Part shown: positions 28,743 to 35,962 of the stretch, piece by piece
Position numbering within the stretch: position 1 is the stretch's first letter
Layout: each line of letters begins with the position of its first letter
Source: Caldicellulosiruptor morganii
GTDB lineage: Bacteria > Bacillota > Thermoanaerobacteria > Caldicellulosiruptorales > Caldicellulosiruptoraceae
DNA: 64,000 nt
Direction: 5' to 3'
Assembly: GCF_026810225.1 (NCBI RefSeq)
Contig: NZ_CP113865.1
Span: forward strand, 1,446,001-1,510,000
Notes under the pieces: model-generated
Database searches by the model: none
Seen by the model: the letters and a program-made list of their open reading frames with translations, nothing else
What the model was told of the DNA's origin: nothing
Position numbers and translations under genes: made by a program

Positions 28743-29795
28743 ATGGAGTCTTCTTGCTATGCTTCTGATAAACAAAACGAATACCTTATAATATGGCCCG
28801 ACAAGTCTGAAATAGAATTTGTCTCAGCAGAAAATATTAACATAAATCTTCTCCCTCAACAACTGGACAAATTCTGGGAGGAAATAATGATAAAGGAGAT
28901 AATAATTCAAAATGACATTGATATTTACCATGTGCCCCAAAACGGTATAGGTATTCCTCTCTCAAAGAAGTGCAGCTATATTATAACTCTTCATGATATA
29001 ATTCCATTTAGATTGCCTGAAACAGTAGGTCCAGGATATTTGAAAATATTTACCAAATATGTTCCAAAAATATTAAAAATTGTTGACAGTGTAATAACTG
29101 TTTCTGAGTTTTCTAAAAAAGATATATGTGAGTTTTTTGACTACAACCCATCAAAGGTATTTGTAACACATTCAGCACCAGAAGACATTTACAAACCACT
29201 TGATAAACAGGAAGTCGAAAGTACACTTAAACAAAGATTCGGTATTGACTTTCCTTACATCTTATATGTAGGAGGCTTTTCTCCTCGGAAAAATCTTACA
29301 AGACTGATCAAAGCTTATAATATGATAAAAGACAAAATTGACAGTATTCATCTTGTTATACCAGGAAAACTTAGCAGAAGTTTTGATGAAGTGAGGAACT
29401 TAGTAATTGAACTTGGTCTATCCGAGTATGTTCACTTTTTATCATACGTTGAGGTGGAATTTATGCCATATCTATACAATGGCGCTACCTTATTTGTATA
29501 TCCATCCTTATATAAGGGATTTGGGCTTCCACCACTTGAAGCCATGGCATGTAAAGTTCCTACAATCGCCAGCAACACAACTTCTATGCCAGAAGTGTTA
29601 AAAGATGCAGCATTGTTGGTGGATCCTTATTCTACTCTGGATATTGCAGAAAAGATTTTATTTGTACTTCAAAATGATAATTTTAGAAAGGATCTTTCAG
29701 AAAAAGGCTATAAACTGGCAAAGAACTATAGCTGGGAAAAGACTATAAGCTTAACTTTAACTATTTATCAGCAAATTTTTGCCTTGAAATCTTAA
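28743..29795 (+). CDS. GT4-family glycosyltransferase, probably 5'-truncated by the IS element
   Basis: 350 residues. The C-terminal GT-B half is complete: ILYVGGFSPRKNLTRLIKAY, HFLSYVEVEFMPYLYNGATLFVYPS (split), GFGLPPLEAMACKVPTIASN with the E-x7-E donor motif. The N-terminal half begins abruptly at DKQNEYLIIWPDKS; related enzymes carry about 35 more residues with a glycine-rich loop here. The ATG at 28743 lies inside the IS end hairpin and lacks a good ribosome site, so the frame looks created by insertion and deletion. It may be expressed weakly or be a pseudogene. Probable original role: polysaccharide mannosyl or glucosyl transfer. Confidence 0.75.
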   Translation: MESSCYASDKQNEYLIIWPDKSEIEFVSAENININLLPQQLDKFWEEIMIKEIIIQNDIDIYHVPQNGIGIPLSKKCSYIITLHDIIPFRLPETVGPGYLKIFTKYVPKILKIVDSVITVSEFSKKDICEFFDYNPSKVFVTHSAPEDIYKPLDKQEVESTLKQRFGIDFPYILYVGGFSPRKNLTRLIKAYNMIKDKIDSIHLVIPGKLSRSFDEVRNLVIELGLSEYVHFLSYVEVEFMPYLYNGATLFVYPSLYKGFGLPPLEAMACKVPTIASNTTSMPEVLKDAALLVDPYSTLDIAEKILFVLQNDNFRKDLSEKGYKLAKNYSWEKTISLTLTIYQQIFALKS

Positions 29796-29812
29796 AGAAG
29801 ATAGAATATAAT
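29784..29812 (+). promoter_or_regulatory. Predicted promoter of tRNA-Pro
   Basis: TTGAAA (29784-29789), 17 bases, TATAAT (29807-29812). It overlaps the end of the glycosyltransferase gene and lies 34 bases before the tRNA. Confidence 0.65.
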
Positions 29813-29846
29813 GTATGTGTAACAGATAAAATAACACAGAAGAGGT

Positions 29847-29925
29847 CGGGGCGTAGCTCAGTTTGGTTAGAGCGCTAGCTTGGGGTGCTAGAGGTTCGCT
29901 GGTTCAAGTCCAGTCGCCCCGACCA
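29847..29925 (+). tRNA. tRNA-Pro (anticodon GGG)
   Basis: A 79-base cloverleaf with encoded CCA. Acceptor CGGGGCG pairs with CGCCCCG; anticodon stem CTAGC/GCTAG encloses TTGGGGT, giving GGG; T-arm contains GGTTCAAGTCC. Confidence 0.96.
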
Positions 29926-30019
29926 TTTTATTTTTGCAGATTTTAAAGTTTTAATTTCAAGCACATATTAAAAATATCGAATATATTTTTTGCTAATGGA
30001 AAGAATTAACTAATATAAA

Positions 30020-30157
30020 ATGAAAATTCATCAATATATGGTGGTAATACCACTGCTGACAAATGGGTTTTTGTATTTGGCATTTAAAGATAGCTTTAAA
30101 AACACAGATGATAACAATGGCAGTTTCTATAAGGTGTTTATAAAATCAAAGGAATGA
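30020..30157 (+). CDS. Possible 45-residue protein, function unknown
   Basis: An open frame starting MKIHQYMVVIPLL with a short hydrophobic stretch (residues 7-22) and a polar tail. No convincing ribosome site is seen: GGAAAG lies about 14 bases upstream. Support comes from a strong terminator overlapping its stop on the same strand, which implies plus-strand transcription here. The region could instead encode a small RNA, as it also contains the palindrome GTGGTAATACCAC. Confidence 0.3.
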   Translation: MKIHQYMVVIPLLTNGFLYLAFKDSFKNTDDNNGSFYKVFIKSKE

Positions 30158-30181
30158 GAGAAAGCTTTCTCATTCCTTTTT
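30148..30181. terminator. Bidirectional terminator at the fur 3' end
   Basis: Perfect 12-bp stem (30148-30159 with 30168-30179), with five T's completing the plus-strand side. It overlaps the fur stop codon and can serve the minus strand too. Confidence 0.75.
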
Positions 30182-30613
30182 GCATTCTTTACAAATCCCA
30201 TAGAATTTTACCATATGATTTATCACTTTGAACCCTTTTTTATTTTCTATCTGTTCCTCCAAAGCTTCTAAAAGGTCGTCTTCTGCCTCTTCAACTTTAC
30301 CACATTTGATGCAAATCAGATGATGATGGTTGTGTGACTCTTCACTATTTGAAAGTTCAAACCTTGAACACCCATCGTCAAGGTCAATCTTATTGAGCAC
30401 CTTCAAATCACTCAAAAGCATTATTGTTCTGTAAACTGTCGCAAGTCCTATTTCTGGCATCTTTTCTTTTACTATTTTATAAATATCTTCTATGCTAAGA
30501 TGTTTGTCCTGATTATCCAAAATAGAATCAAGGATTATTCTTCTCTGTGTAGTCAATTTATATCCTTTTTGTTTCAACTGCTCTTTTATCTCCTCTAATT
30601 GATTTTTGCTCAT
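30170..30613 (-). CDS. fur: Fur-family metal-responsive repressor
   Basis: 147 residues. The N-terminal winged helix includes GYKLTTQRRIILDSIL and IGLATVYRTIMLLSDL (recognition helix). The C-terminal half has ESHNHHHLICIKCGKVEE and a closing ICKECKK, giving the histidine-rich metal site and two CxxC zinc pairs. It lies at the end of the feoA-feoB-Cys-rich block, so iron sensing (Fur rather than PerR or Zur) is the best reading, but specificity is inferred. A Fur-type box lies upstream of feoA. Confidence 0.9.
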   Translation of the reverse strand: MSKNQLEEIKEQLKQKGYKLTTQRRIILDSILDNQDKHLSIEDIYKIVKEKMPEIGLATVYRTIMLLSDLKVLNKIDLDDGCSRFELSNSEESHNHHHLICIKCGKVEEAEDDLLEALEEQIENKKGFKVINHMVKFYGICKECKKE

Positions 30614-30692
30614 AGATTTTCTCCAACTCCGTTCAAAGTTGTGGATTTGTCTATTTTATGATATACATTTTATTCTTAAAGCAACCATCATG

Positions 30693-30839
30693 TCAATATT
30701 TTATATGGCAGCTTTTTTTACAGGTTTTACAATTACCCGTGCACTTTAAAAAATCCACAACAGGGGTGTTGCAGCGAGGACATTTTTTATTGGAAGCAAC
30801 ATCAACTTCATAACCACATACAGGACACTTTACTTTCAT
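30693..30839 (-). CDS. Cys-rich 48-residue zinc-ribbon protein in the feo-fur block
   Basis: Read directly from the sequence. It begins MKVKCPVCGYEVDVASNKK, continues CPRCNTPVVDF and ends CTGNCKTCKKSCHIKY, giving a CxxC...CxxC zinc ribbon and a second CxxxCxxCxxxC cluster. GGAAGGG lies ten bases before the ATG at 30839. It sits 30 bases after feoB and before fur on the same strand. Short Cys-rich proteins often accompany FeoB, though this is not the usual FeoC or the membrane-bound type. An iron- or zinc-handling partner is a reasonable guess. Confidence 0.75.
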   Translation of the reverse strand: MKVKCPVCGYEVDVASNKKCPRCNTPVVDFLKCTGNCKTCKKSCHIKY

Positions 30840-30869
30840 TTTAAAACTACCCTTCCTTCAGGAAATTTT

Positions 30870-32696
30870 TTAGACAATTATAATATGAGCCAAAATCCCA
30901 CCTACAAGTAAAGCTATTGCCGCCGAAGAAATCCAGACAAAAAGTGAATATTTCAGCCCGTTTTCTTTTGTTATCAGAGCGAAAGAAGTTACACAGGGAA
31001 CAAACAAAGTAGTAGTTACAAGTGTTACAAACATCTGGTTTTTTGTTGTGGGAATTGTCACAAGCCCTGCTGCACCATAATCCCGTCTTATAATACTCAG
31101 AATAAATACCTCTGTCATCTGTTTTGGAAGTTTTAAAAAACCTGTTACAACAGGCTGTGTAAAATCTTCTATAATTTTGAGCAAACTTGTTGCATCCAAA
31201 AACCCAAGCAATAGTGTAGCAACTATAAAAATGGGGAAAGCTTCAACCAAAAATCCCTTAGATTTGTAATATGTCTTTTTCAAAATGTTAGAAAGCTGTG
31301 GAATTCTCAAAGCAGGAAGATCTATGAAAAGTGAGGTTGATTCGCCTTTTAAAATTTTGCTCAGCACCTTGCCCACTGTACCAAATATAAATCCAATTAT
31401 CAAAACATAAGCAACAAGATACCAGAATCCAAGCTTGGAAATCAATCCACTAATTATACCAAGTTGGGCAGAACATGGTATTGTAAGCCCCAACAAAAAT
31501 ATTGTAATAAGCCTCTCTCTTTTTGAGTTAAGTATTCTTGTTGTCATTGTTGCCATTGTAACACAACCAAAACCCAAAATTATGGGAATGATAGACCTGC
31601 CATTCAAACCTATTTTATTCAAACTTCTGTCCACAAGTGTTGCAATTCTCGGAAGATATCCACTATCTTCTAAAATGCTCATGAAAAAGTGAAAAGCAAC
31701 GACAAGAGGTAAGAGCAATCCAAAAAATATTATTGGAAACATTGACAGTATTCCATAACTACCCACCAGTAATTTTTGCAAAAACACAGAAGATACAGCA
31801 CCTTTTATGACTTTTTCCACAAACCCGAAGTAGTACTCACCCATAACTTTATTCATAGTAAAGTCAACAAGCTTCTGGGCAACAAGCACTCCCAAGAAAT
31901 AATACATAATATAAAGCATGGCAGCCAAAAAAGGAACTCCCGTCAGGGGATTTATAAGGATCTGACTCAATTTATTCTGAAAAGCAAGATGTTTAGAGTC
32001 ATATTTTTCAACCTTGCTATATATCTCATCAATATATTTTCGTCTCAGAGCATAAATTTTTTCCTGCAGATCTGAAATGGATGTATCAAAAATGTTTTCT
32101 GCCTCTGCAAGATCTTCACAACAAGTCTTTTTACCCTCAGACTCCAAAAGTTTGTCAAGATTCGGAGTTGAGTTACCTTTTTTGAACAGATTCTTATCTA
32201 TTGCCTCTTTTAATTTATCCATACCAATTCCTCTGCTTGCCGAAGTAGTTATTATTTCAACCCCAAGGTATTGTTTTAGTTTTTCAACATCAATTTTAAT
32301 GCTATTTTTCTCAACTTCGTCAACCATATTTAGCACCACAATAATTTCTTTTTGATAGTCTATAAGCTGTTGAGTCAAAAACAAATCTCTGTCCAAATGT
32401 ACACTATCAACAACATTTATAATCCTGTCAGTGCTCATAACTATGTCACGTGTTACAATTTCATCTTCACTGAAAGAAGATATTCCATAAACTCCGGGAG
32501 TATCAACAATGATGTAATCTTTATAATAACCATAGTTAACATCTACTGTTGTACCAGGGAAATTTGAAACATCTACATATTTCCCAGTAAGTTTATTGAA
32601 GATAACAGACTTTCCCACGTTAGGATTCCCAACAAGAGCTATTATTTCTTTGTCTTCCTGAATTTTTAATAGTTGATGTACAGTATCACAGTTCAA
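30870..32696 (-). CDS. feoB: Ferrous iron transporter FeoB
   Basis: Imports Fe(II). The N-terminal G domain has ALVGNPNVGKSVIFNKLTG (G1), NFPGTTVDVN (G2), DTPGVYG (G3), NMVDE (G4) and TTSASRG (G5). A helical linker and about eight membrane helices follow, with two Gate regions (PRIATLVDRSLNKIGLNGR and PVVTGFLKLP). 608 residues, at the short end of the family. It follows feoA by 23 bases. Confidence 0.95.
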   Translation of the reverse strand: MNCDTVHQLLKIQEDKEIIALVGNPNVGKSVIFNKLTGKYVDVSNFPGTTVDVNYGYYKDYIIVDTPGVYGISSFSEDEIVTRDIVMSTDRIINVVDSVHLDRDLFLTQQLIDYQKEIIVVLNMVDEVEKNSIKIDVEKLKQYLGVEIITTSASRGIGMDKLKEAIDKNLFKKGNSTPNLDKLLESEGKKTCCEDLAEAENIFDTSISDLQEKIYALRRKYIDEIYSKVEKYDSKHLAFQNKLSQILINPLTGVPFLAAMLYIMYYFLGVLVAQKLVDFTMNKVMGEYYFGFVEKVIKGAVSSVFLQKLLVGSYGILSMFPIIFFGLLLPLVVAFHFFMSILEDSGYLPRIATLVDRSLNKIGLNGRSIIPIILGFGCVTMATMTTRILNSKRERLITIFLLGLTIPCSAQLGIISGLISKLGFWYLVAYVLIIGFIFGTVGKVLSKILKGESTSLFIDLPALRIPQLSNILKKTYYKSKGFLVEAFPIFIVATLLLGFLDATSLLKIIEDFTQPVVTGFLKLPKQMTEVFILSIIRRDYGAAGLVTIPTTKNQMFVTLVTTTLFVPCVTSFALITKENGLKYSLFVWISSAAIALLVGGILAHIIIV

Positions 32697-32719
32697 CCAC
32701 CTCAGCTCCTTTCCATTTT

Positions 32720-32941
32720 CTATTTGTGAATCTCTACTTCAATTTCCTTGGCAAAACCCTGACCTATGGCTATTTCCTGATGATTTTTTCGCAGAATAAC
32801 CGGACCATTTTTTATTTTACCTATGCATTTAACTTTGCTTCCCTCACTTATTCCAAATCTTAAAGCATATATTTTTGCATTTTTATTTTTTATACTCTTT
32901 ATTACCACTTCCTGCCCCTTTGGTACCATGTCAAGTGTCAT
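32720..32941 (-). CDS. feoA: Ferrous iron transport accessory protein FeoA
   Basis: A 73-residue SH3-like protein that assists FeoB. Typical features: MVPKGQEVVIKSI, ALRFGISEGSKVKCIGK and NGPVILRKNHQEIAIGQGFAKEIEV (split). The first gene of the feo-fur block, about 80 bases downstream of a Fur-type box. Confidence 0.92.
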   Translation of the reverse strand: MTLDMVPKGQEVVIKSIKNKNAKIYALRFGISEGSKVKCIGKIKNGPVILRKNHQEIAIGQGFAKEIEVEIHK

Positions 32942-33010
32942 ATATACTCACCCCACCTTTTATAATCACAAAAACCTTGAAAATATTTTTGAAAATAAGC
33001 TGCAATTGAG

Positions 33011-33039
33011 ATTTTATTTTAGTTGATAATAATTTTCAA
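33011..33039 (-). promoter_or_regulatory. feoA promoter with overlapping Fur box
   Basis: TTGAAA (33034-33039), 17 bases, TAAAAT (33011-33016) on the minus strand. A 7-1-7 Fur-type element, TGATAAT-A-ATTTTCA (33024-33038), has one mismatch to perfect symmetry and covers the -35 and part of the spacer, so bound Fur would block polymerase. Confidence 0.75.
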
Positions 33040-33177
33040 TTACATGATAACAGATCTTCTCTGCCAAGTCAAGTATAGTTTTTAAAATTTCTAAATCCAA
33101 AAGCAAAATCACAGCCGGATAAGAAAAGATATTATTTTTTCAAATTTTTCAGATATTTTAGACTAAAATTAATAAAT

Positions 33178-33223
33178 TTTGACCTTTTTTGACCTTGACA
33201 GAATTTATATTTGTAATTATTTT
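33178..33223 (+). promoter_or_regulatory. Promoter of the KaiC-like gene with abutting CtsR-type box
   Basis: The sequence has TTTGACC (33178-33184), a TTT spacer and TTTGACC (33188-33194), which on the other strand is GGTCAAA-AAA-GGTCAAA, a perfect CtsR heptad repeat. It runs directly into TTGACA (33195-33200), with TATTTT (33218-33223) 17 bases on. Another TATAAT lies at 33240-33245. This region plus the feoA promoter accounts for the 330 bases between feoA and the KaiC-like gene. Confidence 0.7.
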
Positions 33224-33271
33224 TATAATTGGAAGAGTGTATAATCCTCCTTTAACAGGGGAGGTGAAAAA

Positions 33272-34171
33272 ATGAACAGGGCAAACAGCGAAGTTCAGGT
33301 AACCCTGGATGCTGTTAAACTCAAAGACCTTTCAAAATCTGCACCAGAGCTTTTTGGAGTCAAAACGGGAGTTGACGGCGTAGATAAGCTTTTTTACAAA
33401 GTTGAGTTTTCCAGAGAACTTGGAAAACCCATCATAAAGCCACTCGGTGGAATTCCAGCATACTCTGTCATGAACCTTAGCGGCGTTGCTGATACAGGTA
33501 AAAGCCTGTTTGCCGAACAGTTTGCTGTAGCTCAAGCAAATGAAGGAAATAGTGTTTTGTATATAACTGTTGAAACACCCGCAGAGTTTCTGTACCCTTC
33601 ACTTCTTTCACGTGCTGCTGCTATGAGTATTGATAAGTCAAAGGTTGAAGAAAATGTATATATGCTCGATATTACCAGAGACTTTAATATACGTGGTAAT
33701 ATAAACAACTTTATTAAAACAATCGAAAATGCCATAACAAGATTTGACATCAAAAATGTTGTTATTGACTCTGTGACCGGATTATTTGAATCAAAAGAAA
33801 TCTATGCAAGAGAAATTGTGAGGACTATTTATAACTTTTTAAAATCGAAAAGGCTCACAACTTTGATGATTTCACAAAAGCGAAGTGGTCAGGAACACCT
33901 TTCGGCCGAAGCTGCAGGCGGATATGCAGTAAGTCATATTGTTGATGGAACAATTGTTTTTTCGAAACAGGTCATAATGAACAGGTTTGACAGTAGCACA
34001 TTCAAAAGACCTATTGGCGATGTAATTAGACTTTTGAGGGTAGATGGTTGCAGAATGTGTGGCCATGACTCCAAGACATATGTATTTGAAATTGATCAAA
34101 ACGGACTTATAAAGGTTCTGTACCCGCTTGGCTATATTGCAGGGCAGCAAAAAGAAGACAAACAAGAGTAA
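33272..34171 (+). CDS. KaiC-like RecA-superfamily ATPase (thermophile-associated)
   Basis: 299 residues with a single KaiC/RadA-type domain. FGVKTGVDGVDKLFY is the KaiC N-terminal signature; Walker A is G71-S78 (GVADTGKS); Walker B is NVVIDSVTGLF; LTTLMISQKRSG follows. Near the C-terminus CRMCGHD is a CxxC pair, possibly metal binding. From memory, this resembles a TIGRFAM KaiC-domain family (AF_0795 type) found sporadically and almost only in thermophiles, always beside a small HTH partner, as here. Function is unknown; regulation by ATP-dependent assembly is inferred. A strong GGGGAGGTG ribosome site precedes the ATG. Confidence 0.85.
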   Translation: MNRANSEVQVTLDAVKLKDLSKSAPELFGVKTGVDGVDKLFYKVEFSRELGKPIIKPLGGIPAYSVMNLSGVADTGKSLFAEQFAVAQANEGNSVLYITVETPAEFLYPSLLSRAAAMSIDKSKVEENVYMLDITRDFNIRGNINNFIKTIENAITRFDIKNVVIDSVTGLFESKEIYAREIVRTIYNFLKSKRLTTLMISQKRSGQEHLSAEAAGGYAVSHIVDGTIVFSKQVIMNRFDSSTFKRPIGDVIRLLRVDGCRMCGHDSKTYVFEIDQNGLIKVLYPLGYIAGQQKEDKQE

Positions 34172-34204
34172 CAAAAAAACTAAAAAAATAAGGGGGTCAG
34201 GACC

Positions 34205-34567
34205 ATGAAAAAAATTGAATTGATTCAGCAAAATGTTGATGAGGTTATAAAACAAATTTTCTCAATTGCAATTGACATATTAGGTGGTCCAAGAAAACTT
34301 GTTGAGTACAGAAGACTTACGTGGCTTGCATCATTAATGGAAGCTATTTTTGTCATTTACCTTCACAATGAAGAAAATAAATCAGCAGATGAGATTGCAG
34401 AATTTCTGGGAATCAGCACTCAAACAGCCAAAGCAATCCTGCAGAGCAAGCCCGAGTATGCAAAGATCAAACTTGAAAGTGGTGAAAGTTGCGAAAAAAC
34501 GCATATTGCAGGCGGTATTGCAAAGCTTGCATACAAAACGTGGAAGGAAACACAAAATGGTAAATAA
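34205..34567 (+). CDS. HTH partner protein of the KaiC-like ATPase
   Basis: 120 residues. An N-terminal helical region (about 1-55) includes DILGGPRKLVEYRRLTWLAS, then a helix-turn-helix at about 58-80, SADEIAEFLGISTQTAKAIL, and a basic C-terminal helix. It follows the KaiC-like gene by 33 bases with an AAGGGGGT ribosome site. I recall a domain model described as a probable regulatory domain found next to KaiC-like genes, which fits. DNA binding is inferred; target genes are unknown. Confidence 0.8.
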   Translation: MKKIELIQQNVDEVIKQIFSIAIDILGGPRKLVEYRRLTWLASLMEAIFVIYLHNEENKSADEIAEFLGISTQTAKAILQSKPEYAKIKLESGESCEKTHIAGGIAKLAYKTWKETQNGK

Positions 34568-34572
34568 AGATG

Positions 34573-34612
34573 GGCTCTATGCACACAATCTGCATAGAGC
34601 CGCAATTTTATT
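34573..34612. terminator. Terminator of the KaiC-like pair, also facing cysK
   Basis: Perfect 11-bp stem GGCTCTATGCA/TGCATAGAGCC (34573-34583 with 34591-34601), then GCAATTTTATTTT on the plus strand. Convergent with cysK, which ends at 34613. Confidence 0.85.
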
Positions 34613-35539
34613 TTATATATTAACGTTAAATAAATCTGTTGATAAGTATCTCTCTCCTGTATCAGGAAGAAGAACAATAATCATCTTCTTTTTATTCTCA
34701 CTTTTTTTGGCAACCTCGACTGCTGCATACAGTGCTGCACCTGATGAGATTCCAACCAGAATACCTTCTTCTCTTGCTAAGTACCTTGACATTTCAAATG
34801 CATCCTCAGATTTTACCTTTATTATCTGGTCGTAAATCTTTGTGTTCAAAACCTTTGGTACAAACCCAGCACCAATACCCTGTATTTTGTGGGGTCTTGG
34901 CATCTCACCTGACAGCACTGCAGAGTCAAAAGGTTCAACTGCAACAATCTTCACATCGGGCTTTTTTTCTTTCAACACTTCTCCAACACCTGTAATTGTC
35001 CCACCCGTACCAACCCCTGCAACAAATATGTCAACCTGACCATTTGTGTCGTTCCAGATCTCAAGTGCTGTTGTTCTTCTGTGAATTTCCGGATTTGCCA
35101 GGTTTTCAAACTGCTGAGGCATAAAAGCGTTGGGAGTCGAATTGTAAATCTCAAACGCTTTTTCAATTGCTCCTTTCATTCCTTTTTCGCCAGGTGTCAG
35201 AACAATCTCTGCACCGTATGCCCTGAGAAGCTTTCTTCTTTCGATACTCATTGTCTCAGGCATGGTTAAAATTAACTTATAACCTTTTACAGCGCACACC
35301 ATTGCAAGTGCAATACCCGTATTGCCACTTGTTGGCTCCACTATTACTGTGTCTTTGTTTATCAGTCCCTTTTTCTCAGCATCTTCAATCATTGCAAGAC
35401 CAATCCTGTCTTTTACACTTCCACCAGGATTGAAATATTCTATTTTTGCAACAATTTCGCAATTAAGATCTTTTGAAAGTTTGTTCAGTCTCACAAGTGG
35501 CGTCTTTCCTATAAGTTCGGTAATACTATTGTAAATCAT
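34613..35539 (-). CDS. cysK: Cysteine synthase A (O-acetylserine sulfhydrylase)
   Basis: Makes cysteine from O-acetylserine and sulfide with PLP. The PLP lysine lies in [15 protein letters not shown], the substrate loop is [14 protein letters not shown], the glycine-rich phosphate loop is [15 protein letters not shown]. 308 residues, usual for CysK. It stands alone with its own promoter and may feed the cysteine desulfurase and Fe-S systems nearby. Confidence 0.95.
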   Translation of the reverse strand: MIYNSITELIGKTPLVRLNKLSKDLNCEIVAKIEYFNPGGSVKDRIGLAMIEDAEKKGLINKDTVIVEPTSGNTGIALAMVCAVKGYKLILTMPETMSIERRKLLRAYGAEIVLTPGEKGMKGAIEKAFEIYNSTPNAFMPQQFENLANPEIHRRTTALEIWNDTNGQVDIFVAGVGTGGTITGVGEVLKEKKPDVKIVAVEPFDSAVLSGEMPRPHKIQGIGAGFVPKVLNTKIYDQIIKVKSEDAFEMSRYLAREEGILVGISSGAALYAAVEVAKKSENKKKMIIVLLPDTGERYLSTDLFNVNI

Positions 35540-35552
35540 CTATATACCCCCA

Positions 35553-35566
35553 ATTTCAATCGAAAT
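35553..35566 (-). repeat. Palindrome in the cysK 5' untranslated region
   Basis: ATTTC-AATC-GAAAT lies between the predicted transcription start and the cysK start, about 14 bases before the latter. It could be an operator for a sulfur regulator or a small RNA hairpin; nothing more can be said. Confidence 0.35.
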
Positions 35567-35582
35567 AGTAGACTTTTATTTT

Positions 35583-35611
35583 ATTATACAACTTCTTTAT
35601 TGTTATGTCAA
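35583..35611 (-). promoter_or_regulatory. cysK promoter
   Basis: Consensus TTGACA (35606-35611), exactly 17 bases, consensus TATAAT (35583-35588) on the minus strand, predicting strong expression. Confidence 0.85.
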
Positions 35612-35631
35612 AAAAAATTAAAAAGGTGGTT

Positions 35632-35940
35632 TTAATTCCCCTGAGATTTTGAAATCTCTTCTCTTACAATTTCTCTTATTCTTTCTTCTGTTAAAATTTC
35701 CGATTTTGTAGCAAGGTTCATCTTGCTTAGAATACTCTCAACCTGCTTTGATATATATTCGTTTAGCTCTTTTTTCTGCTCTTCCCCTTTTTCCATTATC
35801 TTTTGAATTACTTCGTGCACTTCATTCTTGCTAATCTCACCTTTCTCAGCAAGATCGTTTACAATCTTTTCTACCTTTTCTTTGGAAAGAGCAAATACAC
35901 CAAGACCAATGTTGATAAGCTTTTCCAAAAGATCTCTCAT
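35632..35940 (-). CDS. Phasin-like coiled-coil protein paired with an ABC1 kinase
   Basis: 102 residues, almost entirely helical and charged. RDLLEKLINIGLGVFALSKEKVEKIVNDLAEKGEIS resembles the PhaF/phasin-like family (shown in parts), with repeated EKGE segments and a heptad pattern to the end. The ATG at 35940 has GGAGG 11 bases upstream. It follows the ABC1-family kinase by 22 bases; I recall the same pairing in other thermophilic Clostridia, although these organisms are not known to make polyhydroxyalkanoate. A membrane or lipid-linked role is possible. Confidence 0.75.
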   Translation of the reverse strand: MRDLLEKLINIGLGVFALSKEKVEKIVNDLAEKGEISKNEVHEVIQKIMEKGEEQKKELNEYISKQVESILSKMNLATKSEILTEERIREIVREEISKSQGN

Positions 35941-35962
35941 CTTTTTACACACCTCCAGAATT

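Larger units (their letters stand above)
27405..28748 (-). mobile_element. Decayed IS605/IS1341-type element carrying only a broken tnpB
   Basis: Boundaries are estimated from end hairpins: a perfect 9-bp stem CTCCATCTT/AAGATGGAG at 28727-28748 (left end relative to tnpB) and CACCT/AGGTG at 27423-27436 followed by GGTAGTTCAC (right end). No tnpA is present, so it needs a transposase in trans. The left end sits inside the start of a glycosyltransferase gene. Confidence 0.75.
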
